A DNA stretch of 37,735 nucleotides from Eubacteriales bacterium (GTDB lineage: Bacteria; Bacillota; Clostridia; Eubacteriales; Anaerofustaceae): NCBI GenBank assembly GCA_024685545.1, contig JAIKVR010000025.1, positions 1 to 37,735 on the forward strand, read 5' to 3'. Below the pieces are notes generated by a model. That model worked only from the letters and a program-made list of their open reading frames with translations, did not search any database and was not told the DNA's origin. The stretch's first letter is position 1. Every line of letters starts with the position of its first letter. Below, piece after piece: positions 8,484 to 15,843 of the stretch. A program made the position numbers and the translations under genes.

Positions 8484-9853
8484 TTTGCTTCCTCCCTTTT
8501 TAGTCTCGCTATAAGCTTTTCTTTTACTTTGACAGCCAGGTTGTATGTGGAGGTGTCGTAGAGAATGTAGATTTTATCCACTCCGTCTGTTTTCACCAGT
8601 TCTGCGCATTGCAGCTCATCCAGACAGCAGAGGATATTGTCTTCCTCAACTCCGGCCATGAGCAGGCGTACTCTGTGATCCCAACAGCGCGGTCCAGCAG
8701 CGGCGACCTGCACCACGCCGGGTCTTGCCATAAACTCATAATCCACGTCGTATATCCAGCCGATATATTCCACCGAATTCTTTCTGTCGTAATAATCATC
8801 TAGGACCAGCATGACCACTTTGTTCCCGGGCTCACTTGAAACATAGTCGAAGGTCCTACAGGAGGAGATGCAGCTTTGTCCCTTGGACATAGCCATAATG
8901 ACGCTGATGTCTCCGATCTTTTCTTCCTTCAGCCTCGTATCGGGAACTGCCGTATTGCGCATGATCTCCTGTATCTTTTCATTGGCCAGCCCTGCCTCGC
9001 TGAGGCAGGCGATCACTGCCGATTCGTTATAGATGTTGAACACGATCGATGACACCAACGGGTATTCAGTCTTTTCCCCGTTATGCTCGTCATAGATTAC
9101 GCTGCCGTTTACATCCGGCACAGTAAAGAGGTGATCGGCAGCTGGAGAAGCAAAGTCGCATTTGGGGCAGTGCACGTGTCCGATATGGTGGTATCTCAGG
9201 TAATCGTAGACCAGTTTTGTGTCACATTTCGGACAGGTGGAGTTGTCTGATACCAGGTTTACAGGTTCAGTGATATCGCTTTCCAGGGGGGCAATGCCGT
9301 AGTAAGCTCTGGGATTGTCCGGCCGGAGGGCTACGCTGGCGAGATCGTCGGCGTTAAGGATCAGTTTTGTGGTTGCAGGCGTATAGTCGTTGATGATCGA
9401 AAAGATATAATCCGGGTTCGCATTGCGCTTGAGTGAATCACGGAAAATGTTCGTCACTACCAAGAAGTCCGGTTTGACGTAGGGCAAGATCAGGCGTGAA
9501 GCCCTTTCATCCACTTCGAAGACTGTGGCATCCACCTTGCATTTTCCGAACCAGTCAGTGGAGTTTGTAAGTGCTGCCGCTATCCCCGGGGCTATGTTTG
9601 AACCGAGCCTGTTGCTCACTGTCTTATAGCCTGCGGCGGTCAGACAGTCAGTCAGCATGTTGGACGCGGTGGTTTTGCCGTTCGTGCCTGTCACGCAGAT
9701 GCATATCTTGGCCTTTGGCACCATTTCCAGATATCTTGGGCATATCTTCATGGCTACTACTCCGGGGGCGTGAGAGGCGTTGCGACCGAGCAGCCTTAAG
9801 AGAGTGTAGGTCAGATGGGAGAAAAATACCGCGATATGATAGAGTATTTTCAT
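8480..9853 (-). CDS. MurT-like Mur ligase family protein (lipid II isoglutaminyl synthase-type)
   Basis: A 457-residue ATP-dependent Mur ligase. A hydrophobic N-terminal stretch (1-22) is followed by the P-loop GTNGKTT (56-62), FEVDERAS near 113, NADD at 167-170, a zinc ribbon with Cys207, Cys210, Cys229 and Cys232, and a C-terminal DUF1727-type domain. These are the hallmarks of MurT, which amidates D-Glu in lipid II using ammonia from GatD. Asp369 in WIYDVDYE corresponds to the MurT aspartate that completes the GatD catalytic triad. The conserved KNPAGxN segment is replaced by SKGQSCI (323-329), so this is a diverged paralogue. It is the first gene of a three-gene overlapping operon with its own promoter. 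The true substrate may differ from canonical MurT. Confidence 0.82.
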   Translation of the reverse strand: MKILYHIAVFFSHLTYTLLRLLGRNASHAPGVVAMKICPRYLEMVPKAKICICVTGTNGKTTASNMLTDCLTAAGYKTVSNRLGSNIAPGIAAALTNSTDWFGKCKVDATVFEVDERASRLILPYVKPDFLVVTNIFRDSLKRNANPDYIFSIINDYTPATTKLILNADDLASVALRPDNPRAYYGIAPLESDITEPVNLVSDNSTCPKCDTKLVYDYLRYHHIGHVHCPKCDFASPAADHLFTVPDVNGSVIYDEHNGEKTEYPLVSSIVFNIYNESAVIACLSEAGLANEKIQEIMRNTAVPDTRLKEEKIGDISVIMAMSKGQSCISSCRTFDYVSSEPGNKVVMLVLDDYYDRKNSVEYIGWIYDVDYEFMARPGVVQVAAAGPRCWDHRVRLLMAGVEEDNILCCLDELQCAELVKTDGVDKIYILYDTSTYNLAVKVKEKLIARLKREEAK

Positions 9854-9887
9854 GTCTAGTCCTTGTTTTTGTCCATTATGATAGTAT

Positions 9888-9916
9888 TTGTTTCTAAATT
9901 GGCACTATTATACAAT
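9888..9916 (+). promoter_or_regulatory. Promoter of the methyltransferase gene
   Basis: TTGTTT (9888-9893) and TACAAT (9911-9916) are spaced by 17 bases. It overlaps the divergent murT-like promoter, so the two may interfere. Confidence 0.5.
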
Positions 9917-9934
9917 ATAAAGAGCCTGATACAA
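9907..9934 (-). promoter_or_regulatory. Promoter of the murT-like/gatD-like/alr operon
   Basis: On the minus strand TTGTAT (9929-9934) and TATAAT (9907-9912) are spaced by 16 bases. The leader to the murT-like ATG is about 47 bases and contains AAGGA near the start. Confidence 0.55.
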
Positions 9935-9956
9935 GTACAGGAGATAAGAGAGCTCG

Positions 9957-10727
9957 ATGAGTAATAGTATAAACGTGAAAGCTTTCGGAGACATTCCGGA
10001 GGAATACGACAGATTCCGGCCGGAATACTGCAGCGATCTTACAGAAGCCGTGTTTGCCCGCAGCGGTGTGGGCGAGGGGAGCGTGATCCTCGAAATTGGA
10101 ATAGGGACCGGCAAAGCCACAGCCCCATTTCTTGAAGCCGGCTGCAATGTCGATGCTGTCGATATATCGGAGAATATGATCGAGTTCAGCAGGGAGAAAT
10201 TCGCAGGATATGAAAACCTGTCTCTGGTGACTGCCGACTTCGCGGTGTTTGATACTGACCGCATATACGATCTGATTTATTCGGCCACCGCTTTTCACTG
10301 GATCCCTCCGGAGATATCCTATAAAAAGGCGCTGTCTCTGCTCAGACCCGGCGGTGTGCTCGCCGTCTTTCGGAATTATCCCGCCGCAGGGGAGTCGGGA
10401 AGTTCTGTGGATCAGAAGATCCAGGCGGCCTATGAAGCCGTGCGGGGGCCTTCAGGTCCGCGCAGTTCCGCCTTCGACCGCATGAAGTCGAGCGAGATCG
10501 AAATGTCCGAACACGGTTTCCGCAATGTAGTCTCACAGATGTTTTATTCGCAGAGAAAGATGACCGCTACGGATTACATAGGTGTCATGCGCACGTACTC
10601 CGATCATATGACATCCCCTCTGGATGAGCGCCTGCAGCTGGAGGAAAGCATTCTGGAGGCTATAGAGAGCGAAGGGGGAATGATAACGGTCTATGATTCC
10701 CAGGCTCTTGTGATGGGACAGAAATGA
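9957..10727 (+). CDS. Class I SAM-dependent methyltransferase
   Basis: A 256-residue Rossmann-type methyltransferase. Motif I is VILEIGIGTGKAT (43-55), binding SAM. AVDISENMIEFS is the motif II strand whose acidic residue holds the ribose. VTADFAVFD and YDLIYSATAFHWI give motifs III-IV, the latter typical of the UbiE/Methyltransf_11 group. LSLLRPGGVLAVF is the motif VI strand. AGGAGA stands 12 bases before the ATG. It is monocistronic and divergent from the murT-like operon. Related proteins act on small molecules such as trans-aconitate or quinone precursors, but the substrate cannot be told from the sequence. Confidence 0.85.
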   Translation: MSNSINVKAFGDIPEEYDRFRPEYCSDLTEAVFARSGVGEGSVILEIGIGTGKATAPFLEAGCNVDAVDISENMIEFSREKFAGYENLSLVTADFAVFDTDRIYDLIYSATAFHWIPPEISYKKALSLLRPGGVLAVFRNYPAAGESGSSVDQKIQAAYEAVRGPSGPRSSAFDRMKSSEIEMSEHGFRNVVSQMFYSQRKMTATDYIGVMRTYSDHMTSPLDERLQLEESILEAIESEGGMITVYDSQALVMGQK

Positions 10728-10780
10728 TCTGCTGAAACGGGGCAGACAATACGCCTTTGCCTTGTTTTTTTATGTTTGTT

Positions 10781-11959
10781 TCAATCCTGCGCATTCTGCG
10801 TCCCGCCGCTATCCCTTTTCTTTGTCTTTAGAGGAGTCAGTTTCGGCATGGAGATCTTCGGCATGGTCAGCTTTGGTACGGCGGACCTGAAAAACATCTT
10901 CATGACGCGCTTCATCATATCCTTTTTCTTATCGTCGAGCTTGTTCATGTTCTCGGCCAGGGCTGCGAATTCCCTGAAGCCTCCGCGTGCCAGATCCGAC
11001 AAGGTCTTTGCACCTGTGGAGGAAAGTACTTCAAAGAAATCCTTGATGAAATCCCTGCGTTCCTCTATGGTGAGGCTGTTCATCCAGCCTGTGATCGTTT
11101 TATCGAGGTATTTGCTCCCTTCGGTGACCGTCTCCATGTGCACGAAATGATCCCTTTGTATTTCCCAGGAAAAGCCGTCATGCTGGTATACGCCCGATGC
11201 ATCGGAACGCACCACGTCGTAGTTCTCCTCGCGTTCCATGAGCATGCCGATTATGGAGCCCTGGGGCACTATCGATCTTAGCTTATCCCTGATCGCGACG
11301 AAATGCTCCGTATCAATGACCTCTCTTCTGAAACCCGGACCGTCGAAATTGTAGATCACGATTATTCGAGAGAGTACCTCGGGAATGCTGTGGGCAGCCG
11401 CGTAGATGGAAAGATTGCCTCCTTTTGAATGCCCCGCCAGCTTTATCGGCTCGGGATACTTGCCGGCGATCATTTCAAGATAAGCGGCAGCATCCCTCTG
11501 TGCGGGGATGGAATCCAGAAATGACATGTTGAAGTTTTCCTTCCATCCCACGATGGTATCGTCGGTCCCCTGATAGATCACGGCCCGTGTGCCGTCCCCG
11601 AGGTCAACACACATGGCGCAGAACTGTTCTTCAGCAACACTATCAATTTTATAAATATAATCGCTTACGGACATGTTCGAAAAGCGGGGCGTATCTTTCA
11701 GCATTTTGAACATCGAAAGCACTTTTTCCGGCTGGAGCGCTCCAAGGCGGGCTTTCTCGTCTGCTCCGCTCGAAAAATACTTTTCTGATAGCTCGCCGAT
11801 CGTGAGGCTCTTCTCCTTTCCGGTGAAAAAAGGCGTCATATCGACACAGATAACATTGCACAGTATCATGAAGTCCACTTCGTTCATTGGAGAAACGGAT
11901 AACGGGAGGTCCCCCCTCCATTTCAGGTATTCGATTATATCCGCTGTATTCCTGCTCAT
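10781..11959 (-). CDS. DUF2974 / Mbeg1-like alpha/beta-hydrolase
   Basis: A 392-residue protein of the Mbeg1-like (DUF2974) family, common and poorly characterised in Firmicutes and related to class 3 lipases. NTADIIEYLKWRGDLPL is the usual N-terminal signature. The nucleophile elbow is GHSKGGNLS with Ser178. AVIYQGTDDTIVGWKENF matches the oxyanion-side loop of lipase_3 proteins. There is no signal peptide and no membrane segment, so it is probably cytoplasmic. The C-terminus is Lys-rich with a repeated PK(I/L)(T/S)MPK-like segment (355-378). It is monocistronic with an extended -10 promoter. The true substrate is unknown. Confidence 0.8.
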   Translation of the reverse strand: MSRNTADIIEYLKWRGDLPLSVSPMNEVDFMILCNVICVDMTPFFTGKEKSLTIGELSEKYFSSGADEKARLGALQPEKVLSMFKMLKDTPRFSNMSVSDYIYKIDSVAEEQFCAMCVDLGDGTRAVIYQGTDDTIVGWKENFNMSFLDSIPAQRDAAAYLEMIAGKYPEPIKLAGHSKGGNLSIYAAAHSIPEVLSRIIVIYNFDGPGFRREVIDTEHFVAIRDKLRSIVPQGSIIGMLMEREENYDVVRSDASGVYQHDGFSWEIQRDHFVHMETVTEGSKYLDKTITGWMNSLTIEERRDFIKDFFEVLSSTGAKTLSDLARGGFREFAALAENMNKLDDKKKDMMKRVMKMFFRSAVPKLTMPKISMPKLTPLKTKKRDSGGTQNAQD

Positions 11960-11988
11960 GACTTTACCGTCCTGTATTATCTGATACG

Positions 11989-11997
11989 ATTATAGCA
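11989..11997 (-). promoter_or_regulatory. Extended -10 promoter of the Mbeg1-like gene
   Basis: TGCTATAAT reads on the minus strand about 30 bases ahead of the start codon. No good -35 box is visible, which is common for extended -10 promoters. Confidence 0.45.
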
Positions 11998-12106
11998 CCA
12001 TAAACAGAGCCCGGACCACGGAGAGCAATTAAAAACAGATTTGAAGCCGGACGATCATGATTTACATATATACATCCCTGGCCTTCTGTTTTTTTGTGAT
12101 CTCCCA

Positions 12107-12135
12107 TTGAAAAATACCCTTTAAGGGTATATAAT
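12107..12135 (+). promoter_or_regulatory. Copper-responsive promoter of csoR-copA
   Basis: TTGAAA (12107-12112) and a perfect TATAAT (12130-12135) are separated by exactly 17 bases. The spacer is filled by operator 1, and operator 2 covers the expected transcription start near 12142. Repressor binding would block the polymerase directly. Confidence 0.85.
12114..12130 (+). promoter_or_regulatory. CsoR operator 1
   Basis: Perfect interrupted palindrome ATACCCT-TTA-AGGGTAT lying between the -35 and -10 boxes. It matches the known CsoR operator form with TACCC and GGGTA half-sites. Confidence 0.85.
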
Positions 12136-12139
12136 GTAG

Positions 12140-12156
12140 ATACCCTGACAGGGTAT
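12140..12156 (+). promoter_or_regulatory. CsoR operator 2
   Basis: Second perfect palindrome ATACCCT-GAC-AGGGTAT with half-sites identical to operator 1. It lies 26 bp downstream centre to centre and over the transcription start. Confidence 0.85.
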
Positions 12157-12180
12157 ATTTGCCGAGAGGTGCTGGTATAA

Positions 12181-12483
12181 ATGGAGCACGAAACCCATCA
12201 CAAACATAAGACGGATGAACGCACGCCTGAGGAGGTCAGCCTGCTGATGAACCGGCTCAACCGCATCGAAGGCCAGATACGGGGGATCAGGGGAATGCTG
12301 GAAAAGAATATTTACTGTGTCGATATCCTGACCCAGGTGGCGGCAGCCAGAGCCGCGCTCGATTCTTTCAGCCGGGAGCTGCTGGCCGATCATATCAGAA
12401 CATGCGTGGTTACCGATTTAAAGGAAGACAGATCCGAGACAGTCGATGAACTGCTCTCCATCGTAAAGAAACTGATGAAATAA
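12181..12483 (+). CDS. csoR: Copper-sensing repressor CsoR
   Basis: A 100-residue all-helical CsoR/DUF156 repressor. The Cu(I) ligand triad is present with the classical spacing: Cys46 in NIYCVDIL, His71 and Cys75 in ADHIRTCV (25 and 4 residues apart, as in M. tuberculosis CsoR Cys36/His61/Cys65). RLNRIEGQIRGIRGM is the conserved first helix. The N-terminus is His-rich (HETHHKHK). Copper binding releases the protein from its operators; two exact sites lie upstream. It is the first gene of an operon with copA 27 bases downstream. The RcnR/nickel alternative is disfavoured by the Cys-His-Cys set and the copA linkage. Confidence 0.93.
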   Translation: MEHETHHKHKTDERTPEEVSLLMNRLNRIEGQIRGIRGMLEKNIYCVDILTQVAAARAALDSFSRELLADHIRTCVVTDLKEDRSETVDELLSIVKKLMK

Positions 12484-12510
12484 TACTTTGGCTAAGGAGG
12501 AGATGGATGT

Positions 12511-15066
12511 ATGGAACAATATGCGATAACGGGCATGAGCTGCGCAGCCTGCAGCGCCCGTATTGAAAAGGCCGTTTCTGCGGTCAAAGGTGTGACTTCG
12601 TGTTCAGTGAGCCTGCTGACCAATTCCATGGGAGTCACCGGCACTGCATCGTCAGCTGATATCATCAAGGCTGTTGAGGACGCCGGTTACGGAGCTTCTC
12701 TTAAAGGCGCAGACAAAGCAGTCTCATCGGCAAACGAGGATGAGCTGGTCGACAGGGAAACTCCCGTTATGATCAAAAGGCTGTGCGTCTCAGCCTGTTT
12801 TCTGCTCATCCTCATGTATTTCTCCATGGGCCACATGATGTGGGGCTGGCCATTGCCGAAGTTCTTTGTGGGTAACCACGTCGCCATGGGACTCATCCAG
12901 ATGGCCCTGGCATCGATAGTGATGGTCATCAACCAGAGGTTCTTTATAAGCGGATTCAAAGCGGTTATACACGGTGCTCCGAATATGGACACCCTGGTCG
13001 CCTTAGGCTCTGCAGCTTCGTTCATCTACAGCTTCTGGATGCTTATGAAGATGACTCAGGCGCAGGTCGTGGGCGGAGCTGAAGCTGCAGCTGCCCTGAT
13101 GGATGAACTCTATTTTGAATCGGCTGCGATGATACTGACGCTAATCACTGTAGGAAAGACGCTGGAATCCTATTCCAAAGGCCGCACCACCGATGCCTTA
13201 AAAAGCCTCATAAAGCTGGCTCCCAAGACAGCCAACCTTGTCAAAGACGGGATCGAGACCGTTGTTCCTGTGGAAAACATCATGATAGGCGATACTTTCG
13301 CGGTGCGTCCCGGAGAGTCGATCCCTGTGGACGGGATAGTCATTGAGGGCGAGAGTGCCGTAAATGAGGCCGCGCTGACAGGGGAGAGCATCCCCGTGGA
13401 CAAGGCTCCCGGAGACAGCGTCTCAGCTGCTTCCATCAACCAGTCAGGATATCTCCTCTGCCGTGCTTCTCGAGTCGGCGAGGATACGACTCTTTCGCAG
13501 ATCATCAAGATGGTGTCCGATGCGGCGGCCACAAAAGCTCCGATCGCCAAGACCGCCGATAAAGTTTCAGGCATCTTCGTTCCCGCAGTAATAGGCATTG
13601 CCGCGGTCACGTTTATCATATGGATGCTCAAAGGCGCGGCGGTCGGAAAAGCGCTGACATTCGCTGTGGCGGTATTGGTCATCAGCTGTCCGTGCGCGCT
13701 GGGTCTGGCTACTCCAGTGGCGATCATGGTCGGCAACGGAAAAGGCTCAAGGAACGGTATACTATTCAAGACATCAGCGTCTCTGGAGGAGGCCGGCAGG
13801 GTCAAGATAGTCGCGCTGGACAAGACAGGGACTATCACAAGGGGCGAACCTTCAGTTACGGATATCATCACGTTTGCGGCGGAAAATGAGAATGAGCTGC
13901 TCTCTTATGCCTATTCTCTTGAAGCAAAGAGCGAACACCCCTTGGCAAAAGCCATCGTCAGAAAATCGGTAGACGCCGGGCTCGAAGCAGAAGAGGTCCG
14001 CGGTTTTGCCGCTCTTCCCGGCAGTGGCCTGACCGCAGAGCTGAACGGCGAAACGCTGTACGGAGGGAATTATAAATTCATTTCCACCGTGGCGGATGTT
14101 CCCGAAAAAGCTCTGAGCATTTCCGAAAAACTGTCAGAACAGGGTAAAACGCCGCTCTTTTTTGCGAAAGACAGAGAGCTTTTAGGTGTGATCGCCGTGG
14201 CTGACGTCATCAAGGAAGACAGCTCTGAGGCTATCAGGGAGCTAAAGGACATGGGTATCTACGTAGTCATGCTGACCGGTGACAACGAACGCACCGCGAA
14301 AGCAGTCGGAGCTCAGGCGGGTGTGGATGAAGTGATCTCAGGTGTCCTTCCTGACGAAAAGGCAGGAGTTATCGGAATACTGAAGGAAAAAGGCAAGACA
14401 GCGATGGTCGGCGACGGCATAAATGACGCTCCTGCACTCACTGCGGCGGACATAGGTATCGCGATCGGTGCCGGCACTGACGTAGCCATCGATGCTGCTG
14501 AGATAGTGCTCATGAAGAATACTCTTTCAGATGTGGCCGCAGCCGTGCGGCTTAGCCGGGCGACGCTGAAGAATATCAAGGAGAACCTGTTCTGGGCCTT
14601 CTTTTATAACACGATCGGCATCCCTGTTGCCGCCGGCCTTTTGACCGGAATCGGCATAAAGCTTAACCCGATGCTAGGAGCGGCGGCCATGAGCCTTTCC
14701 AGCTTCTGTGTCGTGACGAATGCCCTGAGACTCAACTTATTTAAGATGTATGATACAGCGCGTGACAGGAGTGACGGTGAGACGATAACCGGTCCGATAA
14801 TCGGAGAGATCGACAGCGAATGCGTCATTAATACTGAAACAGAAGAAAAGGAGAAAACAGAAATGACAAAAACGATCAAAGTGGATGGAATGAGCTGCGC
14901 ACATTGCGAGAACAGAGTCAAGAAGGCTCTGGAAGCTCTGCCTCAGGTGGACGAGGCTCTCGTCAGCCATGAGGCTGCCAACGCAGTACTCACCCTCAAT
15001 GCCGAGGTGGAGGACGCTGTTTTGAAGAAGGCTGTAGAAGACGAAGGATATACTTTCGTGGGATAA
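12511..15066 (+). CDS. copA: Cu(I)-exporting P1B-type ATPase with CopZ-like C-terminal domain
   Basis: An 851-residue copper efflux ATPase of the cytoplasmic membrane. An N-terminal heavy-metal domain carries Cys11-x-x-Cys14 (GMSCAAC). TGES marks the actuator, Cys393-Pro-Cys395 the transport site, and Asp437 in DKTGT the phosphorylated residue. TGDN and VGDGINDAPAL mark the ATP site. YN in FFYNTIG and MSLSS near the last helices are the Cu(I)-specific P1B-1 signature. After the last helix an acidic linker leads to a second heavy-metal domain, GMSCAHC (Cys796, Cys799), which looks like a CopZ chaperone. The 3' part has its own in-frame start and ribosome site. AGGAGG stands 10 bases before the chosen ATG. 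Expressed with csoR. Confidence 0.95.
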   Translation: MEQYAITGMSCAACSARIEKAVSAVKGVTSCSVSLLTNSMGVTGTASSADIIKAVEDAGYGASLKGADKAVSSANEDELVDRETPVMIKRLCVSACFLLILMYFSMGHMMWGWPLPKFFVGNHVAMGLIQMALASIVMVINQRFFISGFKAVIHGAPNMDTLVALGSAASFIYSFWMLMKMTQAQVVGGAEAAAALMDELYFESAAMILTLITVGKTLESYSKGRTTDALKSLIKLAPKTANLVKDGIETVVPVENIMIGDTFAVRPGESIPVDGIVIEGESAVNEAALTGESIPVDKAPGDSVSAASINQSGYLLCRASRVGEDTTLSQIIKMVSDAAATKAPIAKTADKVSGIFVPAVIGIAAVTFIIWMLKGAAVGKALTFAVAVLVISCPCALGLATPVAIMVGNGKGSRNGILFKTSASLEEAGRVKIVALDKTGTITRGEPSVTDIITFAAENENELLSYAYSLEAKSEHPLAKAIVRKSVDAGLEAEEVRGFAALPGSGLTAELNGETLYGGNYKFISTVADVPEKALSISEKLSEQGKTPLFFAKDRELLGVIAVADVIKEDSSEAIRELKDMGIYVVMLTGDNERTAKAVGAQAGVDEVISGVLPDEKAGVIGILKEKGKTAMVGDGINDAPALTAADIGIAIGAGTDVAIDAAEIVLMKNTLSDVAAAVRLSRATLKNIKENLFWAFFYNTIGIPVAAGLLTGIGIKLNPMLGAAAMSLSSFCVVTNALRLNLFKMYDTARDRSDGETITGPIIGEIDSECVINTETEEKEKTEMTKTIKVDGMSCAHCENRVKKALEALPQVDEALVSHEAANAVLTLNAEVEDAVLKKAVEDEGYTFVG
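14863..15066 (+). CDS. Candidate internal translation product: 67-residue CopZ-like copper chaperone
   Basis: Within copA, in the same frame, AAGGAG (14848-14853) stands 9 bases before ATG 14863. Translation from there gives a 67-residue HMA domain beginning MTKTIKVDGMSCAHC, the size of a free CopZ. The acidic linker coding region just upstream includes the A/G-rich site. This would give both a fused and a free chaperone from one gene. Precedent: E. coli copA makes a free chaperone fragment by programmed frameshift. Whether this start is used is inference; alternatively it is the trace of a former separate copZ fused to copA by loss of a stop codon. Confidence 0.4.
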   Translation: MTKTIKVDGMSCAHCENRVKKALEALPQVDEALVSHEAANAVLTLNAEVEDAVLKKAVEDEGYTFVG

Positions 15067-15090
15067 GCCCGTCAACAACCAGAACTGTGG

Positions 15091-15121
15091 GACAGGTCGC
15101 AATTGACCTGTCTTCTTTTTT
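15091..15121 (+). terminator. Intrinsic terminator after copA
   Basis: A perfect 8-bp stem GACAGGTC / GACCTGTC with loop GCAATT and tail TTCTTTTTTT, 24 bases after the copA stop. Confidence 0.9.
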
Positions 15122-15130
15122 TGTGATAAT
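15103..15130 (+). promoter_or_regulatory. Promoter of the GNAT gene, -35 box inside the copA terminator
   Basis: TTGACC (15103-15108) lies in the loop and 3' arm of the copA terminator hairpin. It is followed after 16 bases by GATAAT (15125-15130). Confidence 0.5.
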
Positions 15131-15152
15131 ATAGGAAAAACAGGAGTACGAT

Positions 15153-15683
15153 ATGGACAGCGGATGCAGACTGATTATCCCCACAGAAGAATATCTGGAA
15201 CAGGTCGCGGATTACCGCCGGGAATTTCTTGATGCGGACAGTTCTATGGACGGCACTACTTCTCTGAAAAGGATCGCAGACCCGAAAGAATGGCTGGAAA
15301 ACTGCAGGAGATACATGGATAAGAGCACGGTTCTGGAAGGAATGGTACAGGCTACGCAGTTCATCTACGTCCGCCTTTCGGACAACCGCCTGATAGGAAT
15401 GCTTAGTGTGCGTCATTATTTCAACGATTACCTGGAAAAGTACGCCGGCAATATCGGATACTCCGTCAGGCCGAGTGAACGGAGAAAAGGCTATGCCAAG
15501 GCCATGCTGAGGGATTGTTTGCCGTTCTGCAGGTCTGTGGGCCTGGATAGGATCCTCGTCTGCTGCCTGGACGATAATGTTGCGAGCCGAAAGACGATAC
15601 TTGCCAACGGAGGTATTTTTGACGATACGGTCTATGAACCCTCAGAAAAGGTCACGCTGGAAAGATACTGGATTGAATTGTGA
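15153..15683 (+). CDS. GNAT-family N-acetyltransferase
   Basis: A 176-residue GNAT protein. The acetyl-CoA pyrophosphate loop is RPSERRKGYAKAML, of the R-x-x-G-x-A type, preceded by the beta strand NIGYSV. RLIGMLSVRHYFNDYL forms the preceding strand-turn. CCLDDNVASRKTILANGG is the C-terminal motif B helix, and the sequence ends KVTLERYWIEL, typical of small-molecule or ribosomal-protein N-acetyltransferases of this subgroup. AGGAG stands 6 bases ahead of the ATG. Monocistronic. The acceptor substrate is unknown. Confidence 0.87.
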   Translation: MDSGCRLIIPTEEYLEQVADYRREFLDADSSMDGTTSLKRIADPKEWLENCRRYMDKSTVLEGMVQATQFIYVRLSDNRLIGMLSVRHYFNDYLEKYAGNIGYSVRPSERRKGYAKAMLRDCLPFCRSVGLDRILVCCLDDNVASRKTILANGGIFDDTVYEPSEKVTLERYWIEL

Positions 15684-15692
15684 ACCTCCTGC

Positions 15693-15722
15693 ATGCTGAA
15701 GATGAACAGTTTTCTTCAGCAT
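15693..15722. repeat. Perfect 10-bp hairpin after the GNAT gene
   Basis: ATGCTGAAGA and TCTTCAGCAT are perfectly complementary around a 10-base loop. There is no T-tract on either side, so this is not a standard terminator. It may be an mRNA 3' stabiliser or a protein binding site. Confidence 0.5.
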
Positions 15723-15780
15723 ACAGCGCAGGGTGGTTCCAGACGGCAAAAAGGTATCCTGTGAAGGAAGACAATAAAAA

Positions 15781-15827
15781 AGTGAGTCAGCTTATCGGGC
15801 TTTGCCAATGGCTGACTCACTGTTTTT
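15781..15827. terminator. Bidirectional terminator between GNAT and the AcsB-like gene
   Basis: A perfect 11-bp stem AGTGAGTCAGC / GCTGACTCACT with a 19-base loop. GTTTTTT follows on plus, and the minus strand continues into a T-run as well. Confidence 0.85.
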
Positions 15828-15843
15828 TGTCTGATCAGGTCCC

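Noticed and set aside
10728..10780. Terminator between the methyltransferase and Mbeg1-like genes
   Set aside because: A T-run is present but no stable stem could be drawn.
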